Shown in pieces: positions 33,275 to 42,699 of a DNA stretch of 64,000 nucleotides; positions within the stretch are counted from its first letter, which is position 1, and each line of letters begins with the position of its first letter. The notes under the pieces were generated by a model. That model made no database searches and had not been told where the DNA came from. It saw only the letters and a list, made by a program, of their open reading frames with translations. The position numbers and the translations under genes are program-made. The DNA comes from JBAXAM01 sp964213355 (lineage in GTDB: Bacteria; Pseudomonadota; Gammaproteobacteria; UBA9339), in NCBI GenBank assembly GCA_964213355.1, contig CAXOVY010000030.1:62001-126000 (forward strand), read 5' to 3'.

Positions 33275-34522
33275 TTAATCTCCAACAAATTTTAAACTTT
33301 CTGCAACTGTATGAAAAGAACCCAACACCACTATTCTATCTTTTATTCCACATTCTGCAATTGCTTGTTGTAATGCTCTCGCAACAGTAGGTAAAGCGAC
33401 AAAATTGGAAGCTCCTGCTTTGGCCAAACACCGTGTTAGTTGTTTGGTACTGGTTGCCCTGCTGCCAGTAAGGGCGCCAAGATACCACTTATCTACTATT
33501 TTAGTTAATGGTTTTAAAGTAGCTGTTATATTTTTATCACTTAACATGCTCAGTACTGCCAAACTACGCCCTTTAGATGCTTGCTTCACTAAATTTTGTG
33601 CAAGTAAGGCAGCAGATTCTGGATTGTGAGCAACATCAAATATAATTTCTTTATTAACAACGATTATACGCTGTAAGCGTCCAGGTAAAAATGCTTTTTT
33701 TAAGCCAGTAACAATCGCCTTTTTAGGGATTTTAAGATCTTTTTGCAACAACTTTATTACCATAAGAGCTACCCTAGCACTGGCAATAGGCAATTTTGGC
33801 CATGGCAGCTTGTTTATCTTGTTTTTTGCAGAATACCAACACCAATACCCATTTTGTAGCATAAAGCCAAAATCTTCATTAGGAGAATATAAAATTGCTT
33901 TAGTCTGTTTAGCCACAGCATAAATACTTTTGGGAACATTAGCATCGCCACAAATAACCGGCTTAAACGCTCGCATAATACCGGCTTTTTCGCGCCCAAT
34001 AGCTTCTCTGGTATTACCCAAAATTTTTGTATGATCAAGAGAAATTGTGGTAATAACGGCAATATCCGCATCTAAAATATTTACCGCATCAAATCTACCG
34101 CCTAATCCCACCTCAAGAATTAACACATCAATTTTCTTTTTTTTGAATATAGCAAGTGCTGTTAAGGTACTAAATTCAAAATAACTCAAAACAGTATCAC
34201 CACGTGCATTCTCGATTTGCGTAAAAATTTGGCATAAAGTTGCATCATCAATATCTTTGCCATTGAGACGAATACGTTCGTTATAGCGCAAAACATGTGG
34301 TGAAAGAAAAGCACCGGTTTTTAAACCCGCGGCAAGTAAAATGGCTTCCAAAAATACAACACACGAACCCTTACCATTAGTACCGCCAACAACAATAATT
34401 TTCCCAGAAAAACTAAGCAAACCTAGTTTTTGTGCAATACTTTTTACGCCAACTAAGGAATTATTATTCAAACCAGAAGGTAGGGTCTCGAGGTAGTGTA
34501 ACCATGCAGTTAAACCAATCAT
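33275..34522 (-). CDS. folC: Bifunctional folylpolyglutamate / dihydrofolate synthase
   Basis: Mur-ligase-fold enzyme of folate metabolism. ATP-binding motif VVGGTNGKGSCV, then SPHVLRYNERIRLNG, and LEVGLGGRFDAVN; the C-terminal domain has FDVAHNPESA. 415 residues, normal. It overlaps accD by 4 bp, keeping the classic accD-folC-dedD-cvpA order. Confidence 0.95.
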   Translation of the reverse strand: MIGLTAWLHYLETLPSGLNNNSLVGVKSIAQKLGLLSFSGKIIVVGGTNGKGSCVVFLEAILLAAGLKTGAFLSPHVLRYNERIRLNGKDIDDATLCQIFTQIENARGDTVLSYFEFSTLTALAIFKKKKIDVLILEVGLGGRFDAVNILDADIAVITTISLDHTKILGNTREAIGREKAGIMRAFKPVICGDANVPKSIYAVAKQTKAILYSPNEDFGFMLQNGYWCWYSAKNKINKLPWPKLPIASARVALMVIKLLQKDLKIPKKAIVTGLKKAFLPGRLQRIIVVNKEIIFDVAHNPESAALLAQNLVKQASKGRSLAVLSMLSDKNITATLKPLTKIVDKWYLGALTGSRATSTKQLTRCLAKAGASNFVALPTVARALQQAIAECGIKDRIVVLGSFHTVAESLKFVGD

Positions 34523-35397
34523 TCGATATCAACAACTAGCGGTGGTTCTAAATGCAATAGGTTAGCTAAAAGACGAGCAATAGTGCTGCGCATTTCACAG
34601 CGCGGAACTATCATATCTATGGCACCATGATTAAGCAGAAATTTACTGCGCTGAAAACCTTCAGGCAATTGTTGGCGCACAGTTTGTTCGATTACGCGAC
34701 GCCCAGCAAAACCAATTAAAGCATCTGGTTCAGCAATGATAATATCGCCAAGATTAGCAAGACTTGCAGAGACTCCCCCAGTTGTCGGATCAGTCAAAAC
34801 TGAGATAAATGGAAGCCCATGTGCTGCAAGTTTAGCTAATGCTGCACTTGTTTTTGCCATCTGCATTAAAGAAATTAAACCCTCTTGCATCCGCGCACCA
34901 CCGCTAGCAGAAAAACATACAAGTGACAGACGCTCTGCTAAGCAAGCATCAACCGCTTGTACAAATCTTTCACCAACAGCCCCTCCCATTGAACCACCAA
35001 TAAAACTGAAATCAAAAAAGGCACCAACCAATGGAATGTTTTTAACCATACCTTTCATTATAACTATGGCATCTTTTTCCCCCGTTGCTTTCTGCGCGTC
35101 AACCAATCTATCTTTATACTTTTTCGTGTCTTTAAACTTAAGACAATCGACTGATTCAACATCGCAGGCTAGTTCCACCCGTGCTGTGCTGTCCAAAAAC
35201 AAATCAATTCGTTGTCTTGCTGTAATACGGATATGATAACCACACTTAGGACACACAAACAAATTACGTTCTAACTCAGCATGATAAAGGGTTGCATTAC
35301 AAGAATTGCACTTAGTCCATACGCCCTCAGGAATTCCCTTGCGCTTCGACTGTTCAGTGTAAATTTTGGTAGTAATTAAACGTTTAAACCAATTCAT
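34519..35397 (-). CDS. accD: Acetyl-CoA carboxylase carboxyltransferase subunit beta
   Basis: Transfers carboxyl from biotin to acetyl-CoA with AccA, the first step of fatty-acid synthesis. The N-terminal zinc ribbon (CNSC and CPKC, about residues 30-53) and the crotonase-fold core (SASGGARMQEGLISLMQMAK, then TDPTTGGVSAS) are clear. 292 residues, normal. First gene of the accD-folC-dedD-cvpA unit. Confidence 0.96.
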   Translation of the reverse strand: MNWFKRLITTKIYTEQSKRKGIPEGVWTKCNSCNATLYHAELERNLFVCPKCGYHIRITARQRIDLFLDSTARVELACDVESVDCLKFKDTKKYKDRLVDAQKATGEKDAIVIMKGMVKNIPLVGAFFDFSFIGGSMGGAVGERFVQAVDACLAERLSLVCFSASGGARMQEGLISLMQMAKTSAALAKLAAHGLPFISVLTDPTTGGVSASLANLGDIIIAEPDALIGFAGRRVIEQTVRQQLPEGFQRSKFLLNHGAIDMIVPRCEMRSTIARLLANLLHLEPPLVVDIE

Positions 35398-35629
35398 AAT
35401 ATAATGGATGCTTTAAATTTGTATTCGATTATAAATTATAATGACCGATAGGCCAATAAGATATTTAACCTAGTGTTTTTGAAAATGCTGTTATACAATG
35501 GCACAGACTGTACATTCGGTAGTTATGATACAGAATAAACAACAGAATAGATAATTAAAGAAGCTATACATTTCACCAATTTCGAAGTTATAAAATCAAA
35601 TTATGGTTTTCATAATTTAAGGAGTTGTT

Positions 35630-37933
35630 ATGTTTCCACCAAAATCTAATAAAAAAAAATTAATAAAATCAAAGGATGATATCCAAAAAAGAATAGATGA
35701 TGATAATGAAAAACTTAAAAATGCAAAAAGTAGAAGAAAATGGAAAATTGCATTAGTTACGCTAGCAGGCATCATTATAGTAGCTGCTAGTGTGGGAATT
35801 CTGCTGCTTTACTTTATTGGCGGACCAATTGGTGCTGCCGTTGGTTCTGTTCTATCCTGGATTGGTACCGGTCTAATTTATTTAGAGAAAGGATTGAGCT
35901 TTCTTTTTAGTTTTGCTGCTCCTAGTGGAGTTGCATCTACTATAGGAAGCATAATATCAAATGTTCTCATTGGTATAACAGTGCTTTTGGGCGCTGCATC
36001 TATAGGTGCCTATATAAGATCTATAATATCAAACGTAGAAGTAAAATCCTTAGAAAGTGATCTTAAAGAAGCAGAAGAAATAAAAAAAGAAACAGAGGAA
36101 ATAAACAAAGCTCTTGAAAAAAGTGAAGATAAAGTTTTTGCAGAAGGACCTGAAGGAGTTATTAACATAAATTTTGGAGACATAGGCTTAGGTAGCATTG
36201 ATTCTCATGCTATAGGTATAGTTATAGAAAATATTGCCTCACCAGAATCCAGTCCACTAAATCTAAATTTAAAAGGTTGCAATGTTACTGATAAAGCTGC
36301 CGAGCAGCTAGTTAAAATAATAGCTGATCCAAATCAGAAATTTAACTTAAAAAATATTGATTTAACTGGAAACACAGAAATTAGAAATAGCACCATAGAA
36401 CAGCTTAGTAAAGCTCTAGAGCAAAATGTTACTATTACTAAATTAAGTTTTGATGCTAATTTCCAGAAAGATGTTCAAGAAGATATTCAAAAAAACATTA
36501 TAAAACAAATAATTATTAATAATTATTTGCAACAAAATAATGAACAAATTCTTACCTTTGATAATTTAATAACCGGATTAACACCGGAACAGCAAACAAT
36601 TGCTGCAGCAGTATTTAGCGATAAACCTAACAGTCAATTAGATAATGTAAAGAATGCCGCTAAAACAAAAATAGAATCACTAAAGCTTTTGCCGCCATCA
36701 TCACTGAGTGTATGTAAAGAACAACAAAAACTATTTGAAACTGTACTAAAACAGAATGAGTTGTTTATACAACTTAAAAAATTTTTGGAAAACCCAAGAG
36801 CTTCAGGTGTAAAAAATCCTATGGACGCTTTGTACCCCACCATTGAAAAACATCCAGAACGTTTTTGTACTTTTGTTACCGACAATAATAATAGTATTGA
36901 TGCAGATAAGATAAGACAGCTTATTTCCGATAGCTCGAATATTTTAGAGTTATTAAAATTAGAACCAACAAAACTTAAGGCTATATCAAAATTATTATGC
37001 GGAACTGATCAGCCAGATCTAGCTATTGAATTGTTTAACAATATGGCGGCAAAAGCAGTTGAAAACATCGATCAATATCAAGACAAGGCCAATAAAGATA
37101 TTTTTACTGATCTCTTAAAAACTGCTCTAAATGATCCATCGGAGTTAGAAGAAAAACTTAGTAAGTTAGAGAAAAAAAATAATCCGAAGACTATTGGTAT
37201 GGTAAAAAGCTTTATTGAAGTTTACAAAGCTACAATAGTTGAAAGGCCGTTGCCTAAAATGGAAGAAGATATTAAAAAATTAATTGGCACAGAAAAAAAT
37301 AAGGAATTAAATAATCTAGAAGGATTGGATAGAGTCAATAAACTAAAAGAATTCTTGCAAGCTCAGAAAAATTCTGATCTTGAGGAACTTCGAAAAGCAA
37401 AGAGAAAAAGAATTATAAACGCTGTTATATTCTTTGGAGTGTTGGGTATTGCTACAGCAGGTATTGCCGTAGCTTTAGTAGTGTTTATACCAATCATTCA
37501 AGGTATTTGGAAAGCAATAAGTAATATTGTGGCAGCTGTGACTACAGGTGCCTTCTTAGCGGCTGATGCAGGTAGTGCCGTTGGTTTTTGGGATAAGTTA
37601 TCCAAGTTCTTCGAAGGATTGTCCCTTAAGAATATTATTGGTGGTATTTATCGAAAAATTATGGTAAGCGAACAGATAACACAACTGAGTGATAATGTTA
37701 AAAAAAATGAAATACTTGTAAAGGAACTTAATGGTGTAGAGAAAAAAATCACAAAATCTGCAATTAGTAGTACTGCTGACATGTATATAAAATTGGGACT
37801 AACAGAAGAAATACTACCGAATTCGCAGAAGCCCAAGCCACTACCTCCGTTATCTCAGCAAGTTATTAGTGAAGAAAAGATGGAGAAGGATAAAACAATA
37901 GAGAGTACTCTTCCTCCTACCCACAAAATGTAA
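35630..37933 (+). CDS. Large membrane protein with short leucine-rich-repeat segment; effector-like, function unknown
   Basis: 767 residues; I do not recognise the family. A Lys-rich start is followed by two or three hydrophobic segments (about 40-130). Next come an acidic helix and a stretch of two to three ribonuclease-inhibitor-type leucine-rich repeats (about 205-275, for example LNLNLKGCNVTDKAAEQLVK). A long helical middle and a second hydrophobic pair (about 596-650) precede a charged, proline-containing tail. Only hydrophobic segments near both ends are membrane-like. A strong AAGGAG site precedes the ATG. The sequence is more AT-rich than the housekeeping genes, suggesting an accessory or translocated protein. 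It forms a plus-strand group with the next two genes. Confidence 0.6.
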   Translation: MFPPKSNKKKLIKSKDDIQKRIDDDNEKLKNAKSRRKWKIALVTLAGIIIVAASVGILLLYFIGGPIGAAVGSVLSWIGTGLIYLEKGLSFLFSFAAPSGVASTIGSIISNVLIGITVLLGAASIGAYIRSIISNVEVKSLESDLKEAEEIKKETEEINKALEKSEDKVFAEGPEGVININFGDIGLGSIDSHAIGIVIENIASPESSPLNLNLKGCNVTDKAAEQLVKIIADPNQKFNLKNIDLTGNTEIRNSTIEQLSKALEQNVTITKLSFDANFQKDVQEDIQKNIIKQIIINNYLQQNNEQILTFDNLITGLTPEQQTIAAAVFSDKPNSQLDNVKNAAKTKIESLKLLPPSSLSVCKEQQKLFETVLKQNELFIQLKKFLENPRASGVKNPMDALYPTIEKHPERFCTFVTDNNNSIDADKIRQLISDSSNILELLKLEPTKLKAISKLLCGTDQPDLAIELFNNMAAKAVENIDQYQDKANKDIFTDLLKTALNDPSELEEKLSKLEKKNNPKTIGMVKSFIEVYKATIVERPLPKMEEDIKKLIGTEKNKELNNLEGLDRVNKLKEFLQAQKNSDLEELRKAKRKRIINAVIFFGVLGIATAGIAVALVVFIPIIQGIWKAISNIVAAVTTGAFLAADAGSAVGFWDKLSKFFEGLSLKNIIGGIYRKIMVSEQITQLSDNVKKNEILVKELNGVEKKITKSAISSTADMYIKLGLTEEILPNSQKPKPLPPLSQQVISEEKMEKDKTIESTLPPTHKM

Positions 37934-37947
37934 AAGCGAACAAATCA

Positions 37948-38313
37948 ATGTCGAAGCGTATCCCAGCAAAATGCAAAGAACAACTTGGCGAACTTTTAGC
38001 TGATTGGTATCGTCATTTGGGCAAAGTTGCACCGCGCCGCGCCTATCACGAAGATGATGAAGGCGGCGGCACAGGAGCGCCAGCAAACAAAATGTTTGAG
38101 GACCATCCATTTTTAGCTGAAGTTCCAATTGGCGCACCATCTGATTTGGCTTCTACTATAGTTGAGGATGCTAGAACTTTAGACGAGGCAAATGAGCGTA
38201 AAGACGAATTAAAAAATGAATTAAAACACAAATTGGATTTGACGCTTGGTAATAAGTTGCAAATGCGACATCAACAGCGCCTTGATATGAAACCAGAGCT
38301 ACGACCTTCTTAA
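37948..38313 (+). CDS. Small hypothetical protein
   Basis: 121 residues, no recognised family. It is basic at the start (MSKRIPAKCKEQ), has an acidic-glycine patch (EDDEGGGTGAP) near residue 40 and a strongly charged helical C-terminal half. No membrane segment or signal peptide. It sits 14 bp after the membrane protein and 22 bp before the ankyrin gene, on the same strand, so it may belong to one transcript. It has no good ribosome site, and a spurious frame cannot be excluded. Confidence 0.5.
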   Translation: MSKRIPAKCKEQLGELLADWYRHLGKVAPRRAYHEDDEGGGTGAPANKMFEDHPFLAEVPIGAPSDLASTIVEDARTLDEANERKDELKNELKHKLDLTLGNKLQMRHQQRLDMKPELRPS

Positions 38314-38335
38314 AACAAATTAAAACACAGAATTT

Positions 38336-39736
38336 ATGTCTCTATCAAAAAAAATAATTTATGGTTCTGATCAAGAAGTAGCCAATATTATAAAATCCAA
38401 ACACGAGCTCGACGTGATTGACGAATATGGTTACACCCCATTAATTCAGACTGCCATTATTAATAGCACTGCAAAAGCAAAAATATTACTTGATGCTGGA
38501 GCTAAAGTTGATTTTCAGGATTTAACCGGCAGAACCGCTCTATTTTGGGCTGCAGATAATAATAATCTTGAATTATCTCAATTATGCCTAAAACATGGTG
38601 CGAACCCAAATGCCTATTCAAGCGGTGCTCAACCAGTGCTGGTTATGCCGCTAATGAAAAAACAGCAGGATGTTAAAAAATTATTAACTTCTTTTGGCGC
38701 CAAACTTGATTTTGCTCAAGATTTTTTAAATGCAAAACTGCTGGGTCACAGTTTTGAACTTGAAGGTCGTGTTGATATTGTCGATACCAACAATACTTTT
38801 ATTGAAGTTGAATTAGAAGGATTTTATCTACGCTTTACCCTAGAAATTATCGCCAATTCGCTACATAACTTTAGAAATAATTTTGGTGCAAAAAAACTAC
38901 GAAAATATTTTCCTAAACTAGATATAATTATGCACGCCCTACAAACAGCAATCGACTTAATTCAACTACAAAATTATCTAATAGACATTGATCACTTCTT
39001 AAATAAAATAAATTCCCTTTTGGAAAAAGACCCATTAATTTTGCCGATTTCTTTTGGCGGCCACGCCATTACCCTAATCAAATACCATGATTGGTTTATT
39101 CGTTGTGATCGCGGTGAATATGGGGTCGAGCATGGAACTGTCATTTATTATGAAATGCAATATCCGACACGTTTAACAAAAACACTTTGTCGTGAACTTT
39201 TATATAAACGTCAACACCCAGAATTTATCAATGTCGGTTTGGCTAATCATTTGGGATTACAACCAAAAAGCACTTTGCCTTTACCGGTACAAAAAACCGG
39301 CAATTGTTCCTGGGCAAATGCTGAAGCCGTTGTTCCTGCACTCATGTTTTTATTATTACATGAGGGGAGCGACAACAAACCCAAAAACTGCGAACAAGAG
39401 GCAATGTATTTTTATAACGAATGGGTCGAATGGGATAAAAGTAGAAGTTTAGATTTTTGTTTACAAGGTTTAAACTCAACTGATCCAGCACGTAGAGCGG
39501 CAAAAGTTGCACTATTAACCGCAATTTTGTTCCAGTCTTGCAATTACAATAATCAAAATGATCGCAACAAAGCGAACAAAATTTTAGCCGTACTAAAACA
39601 ACCTGAATACATGCCAATTTTAAAATGTTATGCCAAATCCTTTAGCCAAGATAGTGACAATATGCTTTGGAAAAATTTTTCGAGTTATCTAGAAGATTTT
39701 GGTATTGATATGGATGCCTTACTGTCGAAAATCTAA
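38336..39736 (+). CDS. Ankyrin-repeat protein resembling Legionella effector AnkH
   Basis: 466 residues. About three ankyrin repeats (30-122) are seen, with typical YGYTPLIQTAI, GRTALFWAADNNNLELSQLC and HGANPN. The C-terminal region has GGHAITLIKYHDWFIRCDRG (His243) and, about 80 residues on, TGNCSWANAEA (Cys324). The His-then-Cys order with an intervening Asp recalls clan CE-type cysteine proteases. The combination of few N-terminal ankyrins with a protease-like C-terminus, and the overall length, matches my knowledge of AnkH/LegA3, a conserved Dot/Icm effector. The assignment needs a database comparison. No signal peptide. Confidence 0.7.
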   Translation: MSLSKKIIYGSDQEVANIIKSKHELDVIDEYGYTPLIQTAIINSTAKAKILLDAGAKVDFQDLTGRTALFWAADNNNLELSQLCLKHGANPNAYSSGAQPVLVMPLMKKQQDVKKLLTSFGAKLDFAQDFLNAKLLGHSFELEGRVDIVDTNNTFIEVELEGFYLRFTLEIIANSLHNFRNNFGAKKLRKYFPKLDIIMHALQTAIDLIQLQNYLIDIDHFLNKINSLLEKDPLILPISFGGHAITLIKYHDWFIRCDRGEYGVEHGTVIYYEMQYPTRLTKTLCRELLYKRQHPEFINVGLANHLGLQPKSTLPLPVQKTGNCSWANAEAVVPALMFLLLHEGSDNKPKNCEQEAMYFYNEWVEWDKSRSLDFCLQGLNSTDPARRAAKVALLTAILFQSCNYNNQNDRNKANKILAVLKQPEYMPILKCYAKSFSQDSDNMLWKNFSSYLEDFGIDMDALLSKI

Positions 39737-39889
39737 CACAAATTTACTAAAATTGTAGATATTATTCTCATAGTTATTTGAAAAATAAATAGAAGCTTGC
39801 TTTTTTACATAGTCACTGATTTTATTAATATAACTATACGAACTAGTTAATTTTTGGTACATAGGCCTTGAAGCTATGGTATAGCAATC

Positions 39890-39919
39890 TTGCATTTTGA
39901 AGTATGAGTGGTATATATT
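39890..39919 (+). promoter_or_regulatory. Candidate promoter of the malic enzyme gene
   Basis: TTGCAT (39890-39895), 18 bases, then TATATT (39914-39919), about 20 bp before the start codon. It lies in the 203-bp gap after the ankyrin gene. An alternative -10 (TATATA) lies two bases earlier. Confidence 0.4.
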
Positions 39920-39939
39920 AACTCTTAAGGATAACTTAA

Positions 39940-41664
39940 ATGAAAATTAATATTAAAAAAGACAAAACTGGCGGCAAGTATGTTGAGGTTGATGTCGATG
40001 GCTATGGTTTAATTGCAAATCCAATTCTAAATAAAGGGCGCTCTTTTTCTGATGAAGAAAGAGAATCTTTAGGATTACGTGGTTTAGTTCCCCCAGGAAC
40101 TGTTACTCTCGATGAAGTGGTTAACAAAGACTATAATGTTTTAAAGCTAAAGGTTGATGATTTGGGACGCCATATTTACTTACGCGCGATTCAAAATCGT
40201 AATGAAACCCTGTTTTACGCTTTATTAAATCGTCATATTGAAGAAATGCTACCATTAATTTATACCCCAACGGTTGGCCAAGCATGCCAACAATTCTCGC
40301 AAATTTATCAACGTCCGCGTGGGATTTTTATCACCTATAATGACCGTGACCATATCGATGAAATACTTGAGCATAGTTGTTTTGATGACACCGAAGTAAT
40401 CGTTGTATCAGATGGCGAACGGATTTTGGGGTTAGGAGATCTGGGCGCATGTGGCATGGGTATTCCAATTGGTAAGTTATCCATATATACCGCATGTGCG
40501 GGCATTCCACCGTATAAAACTCTACCTATTCTCCTGGATGCAGGTACTGATAACGAGTCTTTGCTGCGTGATACGCTGTATTTGGGTTGGCGCAATAAAC
40601 GTATTCGTGGAAAAGAGTATGACGAATTTGTTGAAAAATTTATCCAAGCAATTAAGAAGCGCTTTCCGAATGTATTATTACAGTGGGAAGACTTTGCACG
40701 ATCCAATGCTTTGAAATTATTAAACCGCTATAAAGATCAGCTGTGTTCCTTTAATGATGATATTCAGGGTACTGCTTCAATTGTAGTTGGTGCATTGTTA
40801 TCGGCTACCAATGTAGCCGGCATTCCATTGTCACAACAAAAAATTGTGATTGTAGGAGCAGGATCTGCAGGAGTTGGTATTAGTAATTTGATTGTTGATG
40901 CGGTGATTGATCTAGGAACTGAACGTAAAATTGCAATAGAGAATCTTTTCTTAGTTGATCGTTGTGGATTACTTACTGATAAAGTTGAATGTCTTGATTT
41001 CCAAGCACCATTCATTAAACCTCTGGCAAGTCTGTGTGAATGGAAAATTGCAGACAATTCTAATATTTCGCTACTTGAAACAGTAACTAATGCTAAAGCA
41101 ACTATGATTATTGGAGTGTGCACTCAGCCGGGAATTTTTACCCGAGAGATTATTGAACAGCTAGCTACCAATTGTGAACGACCGATCGTTTTTCCACTAT
41201 CTAATCCCACTACCAAAGCAGAAGCTCATCCGCATGATGTTTTAGCTTGGACTAAGGGCAAAGCAATCGTTGGAACTGGTAGTCCGGTTCCTCCATATAT
41301 TATGGACGATAATAATCAACGGTTGATTGACCAAGTTAATAATTGCTACATTTTTCCAGGAATTGGTTTAGGCATTCGTGCAGTTAATGGTAAACGGATA
41401 ACCAACAAGATGTTCTTGATTGCCGCTAAAGCTTTAGCAGATATATCTCCGGCAAAAAATAATCCTCAAGCTAATTTATTGCCTCCATGTAAAGAAATAC
41501 GTAAAGTGTCACGCCATATTGCTCTTGCAATTGCCAAGGAGGTAGTACGCGAGGGATTAACTGATATGAAAAGCTTAGATGAGACAAAAATCATTGATTT
41601 AATCGACAAATATATGTGGGAACCTGTTTACCTACCATATTTTAAGAAAGTTAATAAAACATAA
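39940..41664 (+). CDS. maeA: NAD-type malic enzyme or malolactic enzyme
   Basis: Decarboxylates malate to pyruvate (malic enzyme) or lactate (malolactic enzyme); the two belong to one family and cannot be separated by eye. Motifs: YTPTVGQACQQFSQIYQRPR, GLGDLGACGMGIPIGKLSIY, FNDDIQGTASIVVGALL and the NAD site VIVGAGSAGVGISNL (IVIVGAGSAG in the sequence). 574 residues, close to E. coli MaeA (565). An AAGGA site precedes the ATG. The permease gene 21 bp downstream makes a malate uptake and decarboxylation unit likely. Confidence 0.88.
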   Translation: MKINIKKDKTGGKYVEVDVDGYGLIANPILNKGRSFSDEERESLGLRGLVPPGTVTLDEVVNKDYNVLKLKVDDLGRHIYLRAIQNRNETLFYALLNRHIEEMLPLIYTPTVGQACQQFSQIYQRPRGIFITYNDRDHIDEILEHSCFDDTEVIVVSDGERILGLGDLGACGMGIPIGKLSIYTACAGIPPYKTLPILLDAGTDNESLLRDTLYLGWRNKRIRGKEYDEFVEKFIQAIKKRFPNVLLQWEDFARSNALKLLNRYKDQLCSFNDDIQGTASIVVGALLSATNVAGIPLSQQKIVIVGAGSAGVGISNLIVDAVIDLGTERKIAIENLFLVDRCGLLTDKVECLDFQAPFIKPLASLCEWKIADNSNISLLETVTNAKATMIIGVCTQPGIFTREIIEQLATNCERPIVFPLSNPTTKAEAHPHDVLAWTKGKAIVGTGSPVPPYIMDDNNQRLIDQVNNCYIFPGIGLGIRAVNGKRITNKMFLIAAKALADISPAKNNPQANLLPPCKEIRKVSRHIALAIAKEVVREGLTDMKSLDETKIIDLIDKYMWEPVYLPYFKKVNKT

Positions 41665-41685
41665 ATCATTTTACGGAGGGTGTAT

Positions 41686-42618
41686 ATGGATTTAATTCTA
41701 AAATCACTAGTTCCATTAACTTTTGTTATCGCTCTCGGATGGATTGCTGGTTGGCGTAAAATTGTAGACTCCAAGTACAGCACTCACTTTGCTACTTATG
41801 TAATGAGCTTTAGTTTTCCATGTTTACTATTTGTAAAAACAGCAACTTCCAAAATTGATGACTTAATCAATTATCGCTTTATGGGTGGTTTCGCACTCGG
41901 TCTGATGGGAATGTATCTGCTAATGTTTATTGTTAATCGTTACATTTATCGCCGTCCGATAAGCCATAGCTGTCAGTCAGCATTTGTGTGTTCTTTCCCC
42001 GACATGGCATTTATGGGAATTCCTATTTTTATGGTTTTATTTGGTGAGCAGTCTTTAATTTCAATTGTAGTCGGCAATATTGTTACCAGTTTAATTATGA
42101 TCCCCATTACAGTTTCAGTTTTAGAGCTCTCACAGGATTATGAAATTAAAACTGATGTTTTAGCTATGATCCTCAAAGTTTTTAAAAAACCTCTGGTTCT
42201 AGCTCCAGTATTTGGCTTTATAGTTTCAGCCTTAAATCTTAAGATACCGACTTTGGCAATTGACTCATTAAAAATGGTTGGCTCTACTACCTCTGGGGTA
42301 TCTTTGTTCGCTTTAGGATTAATTATGTCTGGGAATAAAGTTATGCTAAATGGTCATGTAATCTCGAATATTTTCTGTAAAAACTGTATCCATCCGCTGA
42401 TTATGTGGGGCATTGTTCTTGCTTTTGGCATTAGCGGTGATTGGGCTAAAGAAGCAATTTTATTATGCGCAATGCCACCAGCAATTATGACTACAATGTT
42501 TGCTGCTAAATACGATGTTATTAAGATCGAATCGAGCAGTAGCACGGTGGTAGGCACTGTATTCTCTTTATTATCAGTAGCACTAATTATGCACATGCTA
42601 GGCATTGGCGCGACATAA
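41686..42618 (+). CDS. AEC-family transporter (malate permease-like)
   Basis: About 310 residues with roughly ten transmembrane helices in the AEC (auxin efflux carrier) fold. The family includes the malate permease MleP, which sits beside malolactic enzyme in lactic acid bacteria, so malate or a related acid is the probable substrate. I chose the ATG at 41686 because GGAGGG ends 5 bases upstream; an upstream GTG at 41680 overlaps that site. A decayed fragment of a related gene lies at 5342-5580. Confidence 0.86.
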   Translation: MDLILKSLVPLTFVIALGWIAGWRKIVDSKYSTHFATYVMSFSFPCLLFVKTATSKIDDLINYRFMGGFALGLMGMYLLMFIVNRYIYRRPISHSCQSAFVCSFPDMAFMGIPIFMVLFGEQSLISIVVGNIVTSLIMIPITVSVLELSQDYEIKTDVLAMILKVFKKPLVLAPVFGFIVSALNLKIPTLAIDSLKMVGSTTSGVSLFALGLIMSGNKVMLNGHVISNIFCKNCIHPLIMWGIVLAFGISGDWAKEAILLCAMPPAIMTTMFAAKYDVIKIESSSSTVVGTVFSLLSVALIMHMLGIGAT

Positions 42619-42621
42619 CCG

Positions 42622-42646
42622 ATGGAGCTTATTCATAGCTCTCCAT
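42622..42646. terminator. Hairpin between convergent genes
   Basis: ATGGAG (42622-42627) pairs with CTCCAT (42641-42646), with some further pairing inside. It sits in the 81-bp gap where the plus-strand transporter and minus-strand truA meet. There is no T-run, so termination is a weak inference. Confidence 0.3.
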
Positions 42647-42699
42647 GTGGATATATACCAATTTTAGTAAACTTGCGCTATGGATTTAAAGCTCCACAC

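Noticed and set aside
34736..35236. 166-codon plus-strand open frame opposite accD
   Set aside because: Antisense shadow of accD with no ribosome site or protein-like motifs.
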